A stretch of DNA of 64,000 bases, taken from positions 225,512,070 through 225,576,069 of the forward strand of contig NC_081553.1 in assembly GCF_963082655.1 (NCBI RefSeq), written 5' to 3'. The stretch's first letter is position 1. Every line of letters begins with the position of its first letter. The notes beneath the pieces are model-generated. The model was not told the origin of the DNA. It made no database searches and saw only the letters and a list, made by a program, of their open reading frames with translations. Below are positions 33,451 to 44,610 of the stretch, piece by piece. Source of the stretch: Stomoxys calcitrans. Its lineage: Eukaryota > Arthropoda > Insecta > Diptera > Muscidae. The position numbers were made by a program, and so were the translations under genes.

Positions 33451-33719
33451 ATCAGAGAAAGTTGAGAGAAGCACGCTTATCTATAAATTAGTTGAATTGC
33501 TAAGCTGAAGAGTAAAGCTATAAAGAAAAGCTGTTCGACACTCATATTTCAACAGAGGTTCATGCCGTATATAGTTATCCCTCTGACAGATAGGCCCTAT
33601 TCAGGTTTAATGAAATGGTTAAAAACAATTTTAAAACTATAAGGTGTGCTACAAAAAACGCTCCGTTTATGATCAGTTGATAGAAAGTTGACTTTGCAAT
33701 AGAGTTTACCAATCAATCA

Positions 33720-34800
33720 GTTTCGCTTTTGATGTAGCTGCCATATAACCGATTTTGGGTCTTGGCTTCTTGAGCCTCTAGAGGGCGCGATTCTCGTTCG
33801 ATTTGACGAAAATTTTGCACGTAGTGTTTTAGTATCACTTCCAATAACTGTGCTAAGTATGGCGAAAATCGGTTCATAATCTGATATAGCTGTCATATAA
33901 ACGGATCTGGGATCTTGAGTTCTTTAACCTCTAGAGGGCGCAATTCTCGTCCGATTTGACGGAAATTTTGCACGTAGTGTTTTAGTATCACTTTCAACAA
34001 CTGCGCTAAGTATGGTTCAAATCGGACCATGTTTTGATATATCTGCCATAAAAACCGATCTTGGGCCTTGACTTCTTGAGCCTCTAGAGGGCGCAATTCT
34101 TGTCCGATTTTATTGAAATTTTGTACGTAGTGTTTTGGTATTACTTTCAATAACTGTGCTAAGTATGGCGCAAATCGGACCATGTTTTGATATATCTGCC
34201 ATATAAACCGATCTTGGACGTTGACTTCTTGAGCCTCTAGAGGGTGCAATTCTCGTCCGATTTGACGGAAATTTTGCACGTAATGTTTTGATATCACTTT
34301 CAATAACTGTGCTAAGTGTGGCGCAAATCGGTCCATGTTTTGATATAGCTGCCACATAAACCGATCTAGGATTTTGACTTCTTGAGAATCTAGAGGGCGC
34401 AATTCTCACCCGATTTGACTGAAATTTTGCATGAAGTGTTTTGTTATGATTCCCAACAACTGTGCTAACCATGGTTCAAATCGGTCTATGATTTGATATA
34501 GCTGCCATATAAACCGATCTGGGATTTTGATTTCTTGAGCCTCTAGAGGGCGCACTTCTCATCCGATTTGGCAGAAATTTTGTACAACGGCTTCTCTGAA
34601 GGCCTTCAACATAAGTATCTAATATGGTCTGAATCGGCCAATGGCTTGATACAGCTCCCATATAAACCTATCTTCCGATTTTGCTTCTTGAGCCAAGACG
34701 CAATTCTCATGCGAATAAACTGAAATATTACACAATGACTTCTACAATGTTCAGCATTCATTTATCGTTCGAATCGGACCATAACTTGATTACTTACTCT
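33720..34800 (+). mobile_element. DINE-1-like tandem units without ends
   Basis: Six or so ~165-bp units read on the + strand. They share TTGAGCCTCTAGAGGGCGCA, ATTCTCGTCCGATTTGACGG and AGTATCACTTTCAATAACTG. Neither the 5' block nor the 3' hairpin is present. Reverse-strand frames at 33893-34661 run through the units. Confidence 0.75.
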
Positions 34801-34959
34801 TTGATCGCTTGTGTCTTGCCATTAAAGGCATATAATCACCATGTATACCTCAGATGAACTTATTGAAAAGGTTGATGGCTTTTAAAGCTTAATTCGTTTG
34901 AAGTACAAAACTAATAAAATAGCAATTATATGATCATTGCTTGTGAGGTCTACTTTATT

Positions 34960-35075
34960 TATTTGCTTTTGCATTGGGAATTAATGAGACGTATACGCCA
35001 CAGGGGCCTTTGAGAAAAATTTATATTACGTATACGTTTCAAAAATAAATATCAATTATACGCAATGATGGACAA
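34960..35075 (+). repeat. CATACGC unit, three motifs
   Basis: GCATTGGGAATTAATGAGAC, GTATACGCCACAGGGG, TTACGTATACGTTTC and CAATTATACGCAATGATGG keep the order and spacing of the copy at 33336. Confidence 0.82.
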
Positions 35076-36735
35076 ATAAACAAAATCAATACAAAGACGA
35101 CATTTTTAGGAAATCCTTTGTAGAGACAATATTTCAATGAATTTTTCAGAATTGTTTAAAGACGCCATTTTTGGGCTGAGTACAAATTCACTCTTCAGCA
35201 AAATTCATTTGAGCAAAATTTTAGTAGAATCATTGATGGTAGGTTATCAAGATTTCGCCCAGCCGCACTAAGTATGTTTTTACTAATTTCTTTTTACATC
35301 TCCATATAATCCAAGTTTTTCTAATTCTTAAATTTCACTTGCTATTTTTCATTAATCAACTTACTAAAAATTTACCAATTCAATTTTAGAATTTTTCTTT
35401 TTTTTTCCAAAATTTCAGCAATTTTTCTTTTTCGGTTTTTAAACTTCTCCCTTTTATTCAAATGAAATTGTATCAATTTATGCATTCAAACTCTCAACTA
35501 CACAAAGATCAAAAACAACACTGACAGCAATTGTGTTACATTATTGACATGTCGCACAAGTGTAAACAAAACGAAAGTAAATCATATTTATTGGCTGTCA
35601 ATACAATTTGCATTTTGTTTCAACTGAAACAAAAGCGTAACAAATACTTCCTTGCAAAGAAGAGAACTCTAGCGTGTGGCAGAAGGCCTGTGTTATGGTA
35701 GCCACATACCAAAGGCAAACATTATTATGACATTTTGACAGATGGTTCGAAAGTGAGCCTAGAAAACCAAAACAGAAATGAGAAATAAATAAAAATTGCA
35801 TATGCTATGGGAGTGAAAAATAAATTTAGAGAATTTTTTATAGTTATTAAGAAAAAAAATTTTTTTTTGCAAGAGAGAAATTTTGACAAATTGGGGGGAG
35901 AGGTCATGGTCTAAAAGTTCCATTTTGAGAAAATGTTTTTTTTTTTATTAAATTTGGTAATTCTAAAGCAGTGATGGGCACATTAACACAATTGGAAATA
36001 ATATATTGTGTTTGTATGAGGAGCAGTAAATCTCGACCAATCAACCAAGAACAAAATTACCATAATGCTATGTAAACTAACAACAATGTGTAGGAAGAAC
36101 GAAGGCACGCGAGTTGCGTACACTATCTGTGTGCTGGGATAAGAATTCATATGCGATAATGTGTTGTTGCCCAACTATGTTCTAAAGGGTGTTAAATTAT
36201 AAGGGTTAATGTTAGGTGAGATTCCATTGCAGGATATTGTCCGGCTTTCGACCATTGTTTAACGCTTTCTATTCAAAGAATAGTATAGCAAAAAACAATT
36301 TGAAGTCAGCAAAAAATGTGTTGATGGTAATTTTGAATAACTGTATCGTTTCTTTGCTTTAAACTGACTTAGTCTGAAATAAAAAAATGCCAAGTGAAAT
36401 GCAGAAAAAAGTTAAAGCTTAGATGGGGTTCAAATTTAACATTGGCCCTTTAAATTTAACCACTCTTTACCTTTGAGTAGAGGGCGGATATATATACGCA
36501 CTTTTTGTTTATGGGCCGATTTTGACAAACTTTGTATTTAGGCATAATTTGGTGTAGGAAAACAAATATTGAGTGCATATCTGAAATATGGATTTTTTAT
36601 GAAAAAAATATGCAATATGTTCGAGCCAAAAAAGATACGTTTAGAATCTTAAATAGGTTTGCGGTTAGGGTGTTAAATACTTTTCTGAGTGCAAAAATGC
36701 TCTTTAAACCAATTTTCCTCTAATTGTATCCTGAG
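35076..36735. other. AT-rich non-coding stretch, nothing recognised
   Basis: T- and A-rich DNA with short unsupported frames. A single ATATACGCAC lies near 36492. Confidence 0.5.
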
Positions 36736-36737
36736 GA

Positions 36738-37560
36738 GGACACTAGTACCGATCTTCCAATTTATGGTCTTAGGGCTATGAAAGCCGCATTTATTACCCG
36801 ACGTCACTGTAATTAAGCGCAACGAGTTGTATAAAGATCCTTGATATCTGTACCAATTAAGGTTCAGATCGGCTTATATCGTCATATAGCTCCCATATAG
36901 ACCGATCTTGCGATTTAGGGTCTAAGACCTATAAAAGACGCATTTTTTACCAGATTTCACTGAAATTTCGCACAACGAGTTGCATTAAGATCCCTGATAT
37001 TTGTGCCGAATATGGTTCAAATCGGCTTACAACTTCATATAGCTCCCATATAGACCGATCTTCTGATTTAGGGTCTTAGACCAATAGAAGGCGCATTTAT
37101 TAACCGATTTCACTGAAATTTTGCCCAACGAGTTGTGTTATGATCCCCGATATTTGTGCCGTATATGGTTCCGATCGGCTTATATCTTCATATAGCTCCC
37201 ATATAGACCGATCTCCTTATTTAGGGTCTTAGGCCTATAAAAGACGCATTTATCAACCGATTTCACTGAAATTTTGCACAACGAGTTGTGTTAAGATCCT
37301 TGATATTTGTGCCTAATTTTGGTTTGTTCAGTCTATATCTTAATATAGCTTCCTTATAGACCGATCTCTCGATTCCCAATAAAAACCGCATTTATCGCCC
37401 GATTTCGCAGAAATTTGGAACAATGAGTTCGATTAGGCCTCTCGACGCACATACCTAATATGTTAAAGATCGGTTGGTATCATTAGGATAACCGCCATAT
37501 GGACAGATCTTACGATTTAAGATGATCAGATTCTATTTTCAATAGCGAAACTTAGTTTCT
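36738..37560 (+). mobile_element. DINE-1-like tandem units without ends
   Basis: About five units share CATATAGCTCCCATATAGAC, CGATTTAGGGTCTTAGACC and TTTCACTGAAATTTTGCAC, with ACGAGTTGTGTTA. The 5' block and 3' hairpin are absent. It abuts family D at about 37566. Confidence 0.75.
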
Positions 37561-37565
37561 ATAGT

Positions 37566-39195
37566 TAACTAGCTGAACCGGGCCCGCTCCGCTGCGCCTT
37601 GTTTTACTTTATATATAACAAAATTATACTTTGAATGTTTATTTTCGACAATTCAAGAGCTTTAAATGAATATTATGCAAAGAAAATAGTAAATGTATAT
37701 CGCCTGACTAACAGCAGAACAATATAAATGACTTATCTTATAAGCCATATGATCTTTATTGGTCTATGAATTCGCTCGAAGTGTTTTAGTTTGGATGTTA
37801 GATGTACTCCACTCTTAAAAGTATTTATTTGAGCCCGATATTCTCATGGGATATCCGATTTGGGGTTGTTTTCGGGGGTGAGGTGGTCCCCCAGGCACTT
37901 AGCTCTGAAAATAAATATATAAGCATCGTGCTCTACTCACAAGTACCATTTTTTTAAACCTCATATTGCCATAGGATTAAGGGAAGTTTATGGGATGAGG
38001 CGTCTCCAAACACATGGTCGAAAATTTGGTTATCAAATTCGTTTTCTAATCTCCAGTACCTTATATTTGAGACACATATGGCTATTTGTACTCTTAGCCC
38101 TGAAAATAAATCGCAGCATCGTGCTCTTCTTTCAAATATCATTTATTTGAACCCCATATTCTCAAAATTGGATATCATATTCGTTTTCTAATATCAAATA
38201 CCTTGCATTTAAACCCCTTATTGCAAAAGTAAGCAAATATGTCTTGTTTGGGGTATGGACCCTAAAAACTATTAATATCAAGCTCCACCCTTTAAATTGT
38301 CAGGGTAAGCAAATGCGTCCTATTTGGGGATTGTTAAGGGGTGGGACGTCCTTTAGACAGTTGGTTCCGTTGGTTGGTTGAAATTACATTCATGGTCTAC
38401 TCCCAAATACTTTTCATTTGAGCCCCATATTTCGGCAAATATGTCCGGTTTGGAGGGTGATTTGGGGATGGGCACCCACTCATTGACTTGGCCCTATAAA
38501 ATGTATCTCACATTCGTGTTATACTAGAATATACCTCTTGTTTGAGCCCCATATTGCAATGGTCAGCAAATACGTCCTATTAGGATGGTGTAATGGGGGG
38601 TGGGGTGGCCCCATAGACACTTTTTCCGAATATTTATATCAGATTCGTGCTTTACTCCCCAAGATCTTTCATTTGGCGACCCATATTGCTATGGTCGTAA
38701 ATTTGTGCTCTTGGGGAGAGGCTGCTACACAAACACTTGGTCCTACATTTGATATCAGATTCGTATTCTTCTCTCAAGTACCTTCTATTTGAGCTCCATA
38801 TTGCCAGGGTCATATTGGGGGTTTTTTGTAGAGGGGGATGGACCCTCAGAAACTTGGTCCCACATTTGAATATCAGATTCGTATTCTACTCGCAAATACT
38901 TTTCATTTGAGTCCCATATTGCCATGGTGGGTAAATATGTCCGATTTAGGGCTGGGGTGGGGGTTGGGGTGGTCCCCCTAACACTTGTTTCGACAATTGG
39001 ATATCAGATACGTTTTCTTATCTTAAATACCTTTCATTTGAGTCCCATATTGTCGTAATTGGTCAATATATACATTTGGTAGGTTTTTGGTTTGGGGCGG
39101 CCCCTCTAGGAATACCATCCGAAATTTGGACATCAAGTTTTTGTTTTTTGGTTACTATAAGAGAGCACACAAAATCTCGCTAAAATCGCACCAAA
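37566..39195 (+). repeat. Family D element, longest + strand block
   Basis: The block starts with AACTAGCTGAACCGGGCCCG and CTCCGCTGCGCC. About seven ~150-170-bp units follow with ATTTGAGCCCCATATTGCC, GGTCAGCAAATATGTCC, TTGGGGTGGGGTGG-type words, CTTGGTCC and GATATCAGATTCGT. It closes with GGTTACTATAAGAGAGCACA, AAATCTCGCTAAAATC and a CAATCTTTGCC segment. No coding frame is present. I do not recognise the family; the starting word resembles one seen at 58672 (CTCCGCTGCGCC). Confidence 0.7.
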
Positions 39196-39334
39196 CTGCA
39201 ATCTTTGCCAACTATAAAATTCATCATTTGGTGCTTTTGCTCAATAAAACACAACCGCAATATTGGCTTCTCATAACCAAATGGCAATTAAATAGTGCTA
39301 AGGCTTAAACAGTTTTAAGAGCACTGTGGTTTAA

Positions 39335-39425
39335 ATGTACAGTGTGGCGTATTATTGTTAATTGATATTATTCATACGCTCTAGTGCACCTTATACATTA
39401 ATAACACTCATTCGCCCCTATAGCA
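39335..39425 (+). repeat. CATACGC unit with one inverted motif
   Basis: GTGGCGTATTATTG near 39343 is inverted, ATTCATACGCTCTAGTGC near 39371 is forward, and ACTCATTCGCCCC near 39409 is a decayed forward motif about 40 bp on. Confidence 0.68.
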
Positions 39426-40600
39426 AACTTTTAGTATACTTTGCAAACACTCACCAAATATTTTAGTTAACATTGCAATGGAAGACCCCATATGCGTGTG
39501 TGTGTGTATGGCAACAGCAACAACAACACTATTGCATATCCATTTAGCTAACTGCCTAGGGCTACAAAACTTTTGATATAATAATAGCTTATAAATAAAT
39601 CTAAATATTAATTGTTGATTTATTGCAAAGTATGTGGAAGTTTGCTTTATTTATATATACATTATTATATTAGAATCAACATCCCCATCCACATCAATGG
39701 CAGCAACAACAGCGTCATTGTAATTGGCTTAATTTTAAGATAAACACACAATGGCACAAATACAATAGATAAATGGGCTCTATTTAATTAAATAACTCCA
39801 AAAGAATAAAATATTAAAGTATAATTTAATATATACCATTTATACTCTCTAACAAATCCTTTAAATGTTGTAGCATTTCCATTTTGCCTTTATGGCAAGT
39901 CAATGTCCTTGCTTACATGGCTACAGCCTGTCTGCAGCAAATACCTATGGAAAGGTATTACTACTACTATTATTTTTTTTCATCAAAATACAATTATCTC
40001 TTATACACAAACTCTTACCGCATACACTTACACATCATAGCATTTCATCTTTTGCCATATTCATCATCATATGACCAAATTGAAGAAATTGAATGACAGC
40101 ATAAAAACCAAACACCGCTAACCATAATGCTCCAGAGCAAAACAAAAAAAAAAACGTAACGAAAACGCATCGAGTAAATGTTGCCTGCAACAAAATGTTT
40201 TTATGTTCATGTGTCTGTGATCTGTCCGTTTGTCTGCGAGTGTGGCATTCACTCACTACCGAATCACCATGCAAAGTGTATTGAAAATGTCTGAGTTTTG
40301 TTAACTGGATTTACCACAAAATAACTGCAGGTCACAAACACCTACACAAATACCCTCACTTACATGGACTCTACCAGGGAGAGTCTACGGAAAATTGAAC
40401 AGCAATGAAATGTAAAGGGAAAGCAAAAAACGCAGTTGATTTCCTGTTACTTTTCATTCGGTGTTGGAATGCATCACAGCAAATGTTGCACAATGGGTTG
40501 GAGGAAAAATAATAAAAAGTGAAACCTAGGCAAACCTAACGACTTAGGAAATAAAGTTTCTTTAAAATTTAATGCAAAGAATTAAAAACAGCAATCATGG
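39426..40600. other. AT-rich non-coding stretch, nothing recognised
   Basis: CAACAACA runs near 39520 and 39705 and several short frames overlapping on both strands are present. No support for a gene. Confidence 0.5.
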
Positions 40601-40605
40601 AAATT

Positions 40606-41090
40606 TTTATACTTTGACATGAACTTGTATAGCAGATTCGTTATCTACTCTCGCATACCTTTTATTTGATACCCATATTGTCCTTATCGGTCCACATTTG
40701 ATTTTGGGTGGTGTTTTTGTTGTAAAGGGGGAGTGTCCGCCCTCTTCCGATATTAATAAATTATGAAGCCTATTACTTCCACCTGACCATATTCGTAATC
40801 TACTCACGAATACCTTTCATTTGAGTCCCATATTGTCATGATTGTCAAATAAACCTATTTTAAGGGGTATGGGGGATGGGGCGGCCCCCAGTTACTTGGA
40901 CCCAATTTTTATTATGAAATTAGTACTCTACTCTTGAATATCTTTCAAAATAAAATAAAAGTGGACCGATCGGAACAATATGGGATTCAAATATTGTTTC
41001 GATCGGTCCACTTTTATTTTTGGGTGGTACTTTTGTGGTAAGGGGGAAGGTCCGTTCCCCCTTTCGATATCAAAAAATTATAAAGCCTAT
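40606..41090 (+). repeat. Family D fragment with local inverted duplication
   Basis: CCTTTTATTTGATACCCATA, TTGTCCTTATCGGTCCACAT, AAAGGGGGAGTGTCCGCCC and TTATGAAGCCTATT mark the family, with a second copy of the GGGGGAAGGTCC block at 41044. It leads straight into the 29-bp minisatellite. Confidence 0.7.
40952..41020. repeat. Palindrome, 30-bp arms, 9-bp loop
   Basis: The left arm is 40952-40981 and the right arm 40991-41020, with one mismatch. The right arm is the normal family D word order (CGATCGGTCCACTTTTATTT). The left arm is an inverted copy that replaces the expected CATTTGAATCCC context. Confidence 0.9.
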
Positions 41091-41091
41091 A

Positions 41092-43375
41092 TTTGTCTTT
41101 AGAGAAAATTTCATGGAAATTTTGTCTTTAGAGAAAATTTCATGGAAATTTTGTCTTTAGATAAAATTTTATGGAAATTTTGTCTTTAGAGAAAATTTCA
41201 TGGAAATTTTGTCTTTGGAGAAAATTTCAAAGGCATTTTGTGTTTAGAGAAAATTTCATGGAAATTTTGTCTTTAGAGAAAATTTCATGGAAATTTTGTC
41301 TTTAGAGAAAATTTCATGGAAATTTTGCCTTTAGTGAAAATTTCATGGAAATTTTGTCTTGAGAGAAAATTTAATGAAAAATTTTGTCTTTAGAGAAAAA
41401 TTTCATGGAAATTTTGTCTTTAGAGAAAAATTTCATGGAAATTTTGTCTTTAGAGAAAAATTTCATGGAAATTTTGTCTTTGGAGAAAATTTCATGGAAA
41501 TTTTGTCTTTATAGAAAATTTCATGGAAATTTTGTCTTTAGAGAAAATTTCATGGAAATTTTGCCTTTAGTGAAAATTTCATGGAAATTTTGTCTTGAGA
41601 GAAAATTTCATAAAAAATTTTGTCTTTAGAGAAAATTTCATGGAAATTTTGTCTTTAGAGAAAATTTCATGAAAATGTTGTCTTTAGGGAAAATTTCATG
41701 GAAATTTTGTCTTTAGAAAAAATTTCATGGAAATTTTGTCTTTAGAGAAAATTTCATGGAAATTTTGTCTTTGGAGAAAATTTCATGAAAATTTTGTCTT
41801 TGGAGAAAATTTCATGAAAATTTTGTCTTTGGAGAAAATTTCATGAAAATTTTGTCTTTGGAGAAAATTTCATGGAAATTTTGTCTTTGGAGAAAATTTC
41901 ATGGAAATTTTGTCTTTGGAGAAAATTTCATGGAAATTTTGTCTTTAGAGAAAATTTCATGGAAATTTTGTCTTTAGAGAAAATTTCATGGAAATTTTGT
42001 CTTTAGAGAAAATTTCATGGAAATTTTGTCTTTAGAGAAAATTTCATGGAAATTTTGTCTTTAGAGAAAATTTCATGGAAATTTTGTCTTTAGAGAAAAT
42101 TTCATGGAAATTTTGTCTTTAGAGAAAATTTCATGGAAATTTTGTCTTTAGAGAAAATTTCATGGAAATTTTGTCTTTAGAGAAAATTTCATGGAAATTT
42201 TGTCTTTAGAGAAAATTTCATGGAAATTTTGTCTTTAGAGAAAATTTCATGGAAATTTTGTCTTTAGAGAAAATTTCATGGAAATTTTGTCTTTAGAGAA
42301 AATTTCATGGAAATTTTGTCTTTAGAGAAAATTTCATGGAAATTTTGTCTTTAGAGAAAATTTCATGGAAATTTTGTCTTTAGAGAAAATTTCATGGAAA
42401 TTTTGCCTTTAGTGAAAATTTCATGGAAATTTTGTCTTGAGAGAAAATTTCATGAAAAATTTTGTCTTTAGAGAAAATTTCATGGAAATTTTGTCTTTAG
42501 AGAAAATTTCATGAAAATGTTGTCTTTAGGGAAAATTTCATGGAAATTTTGTCTTTAGAAAAAATTTCATGGAAATTTTGTCTTTAGAGAAAATTTCATG
42601 GAAATTTTGTCTTTGGAGAAAATTTCATGAAAATTTTGTCTTTGGAGAAAATTTCATGAAAATTTTGTCTTTGGAGAAAATTTCATGGAAATTTTGTCTT
42701 TGGAGAAAATTTCATGGAAATTTTGTCTTTGGAGAAAATTTCATGGAAATTTTGTCTTTAGAGAAAATTTCATGGAAATTTTGTCTTTAGAGAAAATTTC
42801 ATGGAAATTTTGTCTTTAGAGAAAATTTCATGGAAATTTTGTCTTTAGAGAAAATTTCATGGAAATTTTGTCTTTAGAGAAAATTTCATGAAAATTTTGT
42901 CTTTAGAGAAAATTTCATGGAAATTTTGTCTTTAGAGAAAATTTCATGGAAATTTTGTCTTTAGAGAAAATTTCATGGAAATTTTGTCTTTAGAGAAAAT
43001 TTCATGGAAATTTTGAAAAATTATTTAGAGAAAATTTCATGGAAATTTTGTCTTTAGAGAAAATTTCATGGAAATTTTGTCTTTAGAGAAAATTTCATGG
43101 AAGTTTTGTCTTTAGAGAAAATTTCATGGAAATTTTGTCTTTAGAGAAAATTTTATGGAAATTTTGTCTTTAGAGAAAATTTCATGGAAATTTTGTCTTT
43201 AGAGAAAATTTCATGGAAATTTTGTCTTTAGAGAAAATTTCATGGAAATTTTGTCTTTAGAGAAAATTTCATGGAAATTTTGTCTTTAGAGAAAATTTCA
43301 TGGAAATTTTGTCTTTAGAGAAAATTTCATGGAAATTTTGTCTTTAGAGAAAATTTCATGGAAATTTTGTCTTTA
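41092..43375. repeat. 29-bp minisatellite, about 79 units, with higher-order structure
   Basis: The unit is TTTAGAGAAAATTTCATGG plus AAATTTTGTC, 29 bp. Variants include TTTGGAG, GCCTTTAGTG, TTGAGAG and AAAATGTTG. A series of these variants beginning with GCCTTTAGTG is found at 41563 and again at 42405, 842 bp (about 29 units) apart, and a shorter match starts at 41327. One unit is damaged by AAAAATTA at 43015. The open frames at 41384 and 42569 are artefacts of the array. Confidence 0.95.
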
Positions 43376-43378
43376 GAA

Positions 43379-43631
43379 GAAATTGCCAGTTCCTCAGATA
43401 AGGCAGCACATATGTCATCCCAGTGATGGACTCGTTTCGATAATTGGGTCTCTTTATCTCGTCGGGACCATCGTGAACTATGTCCGTCCGTCTGACCGAC
43501 CTACAGTTCACAGGTCAGACGGACGGACATAGTTCACGATGGTGCCGACTAGATAAAGAGACCCAATTATCGAAACGAGTCCACCAGTGGGATGACATAT
43601 GTGCTGCCTTATCTGAGGAACTGGCAATTTC
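43379..43631. repeat. Large palindrome, ~119-bp arms, 15-bp loop
   Basis: The left arm (43379-43497) begins AAATTGCCAGTTCCTCAG and ends CCGTCCGTCTGACC. The right arm (43513-43631) is its reverse complement with a handful of differences, for example at GTGATGG/CTGGTGG and CTCGTCGGGACC/CTAGTCGGCACC. The centre sits on a GTCC-type tract. The right arm continues into the coding-like segment at 43540-43785, so the left arm is an inverted partial copy of it. Confidence 0.92.
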
Positions 43632-43785
43632 TTTTCTTCAAGACTCATTTAACAATCTCTCCTTTGGGTGTTGCATTCGCTTGGTCATTAAGCTGGACTT
43701 GAAAAACAATGAAACAGAAATTGATTCGCATGACCGGCTGTTAAAAAGACAAACAGATGAAAAAGCTGAAAAAGATGGCAATTTT
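43480..43785 (+). other. Coding-like open frame beside the palindrome, function unknown
   Basis: An open frame running from 43480 to 43920 has mixed, non-repetitive composition between codons for LDKETQLSKRVHQWDDICAA and DRLLKRQTDEKAEKDGNF (about 43540-43785). This is unlike the low-complexity frames elsewhere. Residues after that follow a decayed 29-bp minisatellite unit (GGCAATTTTGTCTTGATAAA) and are not credible protein. The start Met lies in the palindrome arm, so no natural start is evident. It could be a captured exon or exon fragment, a piece of a transposon protein, or chance. I recognise no domain. Confidence 0.4.
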
Positions 43786-44610
43786 GTCTTGATAAAAAAA
43801 TTTCATAAAAATGTCTTTAAAAATTGTTTCCCAAAGTTTAACCTTTGTAGAAAAATTACACCAATTTTCTTACTCATACCACTGTACCAGCAGTTGGTAC
43901 TCCATCCGAACATTTTGTGAGATGAGAAGAGTTTGGCTCTTACACCAGCACAATGACATAGACACAGTTCATGACACCGTTACATCACACCTACACATAA
44001 ACACAATGTCATGGTAATGTGGTGGACATACATACATACATACATATATGTGTATAAAGAGTTTTTTGTGGTGTGGTAGTGTGTAATACGAAGATATGTT
44101 GCTGGTACATACCCCACTCTGCTCTCCGTGCCACACAGTAAATCGAATTTCGCTACTGTTATCAAATCAAAGTGCAGACGAGCGTTGACAGTTGAAGTTA
44201 ATGCCATTAGTCTGAGATTGATTGGTGTTGATTGAGAAATGCAATCAATAGGTAAGTGTGTATTGGGGTGTTCTTGTGTGTAAGAGTGTGTGTGTGTGTG
44301 TGTGTACTTGCTATACCAGCTAAGATAGGATATGCCAGGGCTTTACAAAAAGGTAAGAAAATATGTTGCAGCCATGGCTGTGATGAAAGCACTTGAGTTT
44401 TGATGTTTGAAAATATTTGGTTTTCCAATAAAAGGGAAATGTCGATAGGAAAACGGCGGTCATAGGCAAAATGAGATTTATGGTTGATTTTCCTCGTTTT
44501 CAAAGTGGCAAAGAAGAAAGGAGAGCACATTTAATTTGAGATGGGAGGAGAAATTGAAAAATTTTACAGAAAGCTTCAACCAAGAATGTTAAAGGTGAAA
44601 ATAAGTTTAG
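43786..44610. other. Non-coding stretch with (GT)n and CATA runs
   Basis: One decayed minisatellite unit lies at about 43778-43822. CATACATACATACATA lies near 44028 and (GT)n at 44287-44305. No gene is seen. Confidence 0.55.

Noticed and set aside
33893..34661. Several 60-170 codon frames, and similar ones at 15464, 30291, 50634, 57820 and 58033
   Set aside because: They follow the ~165-170-bp units of DINE-1-like elements, appear in more than one frame and strand, and share repeat words rather than a protein domain.
41092..43375. CRISPR-like array
   Set aside because: The 29-bp units are head-to-tail with no spacers, and the genome is eukaryotic.
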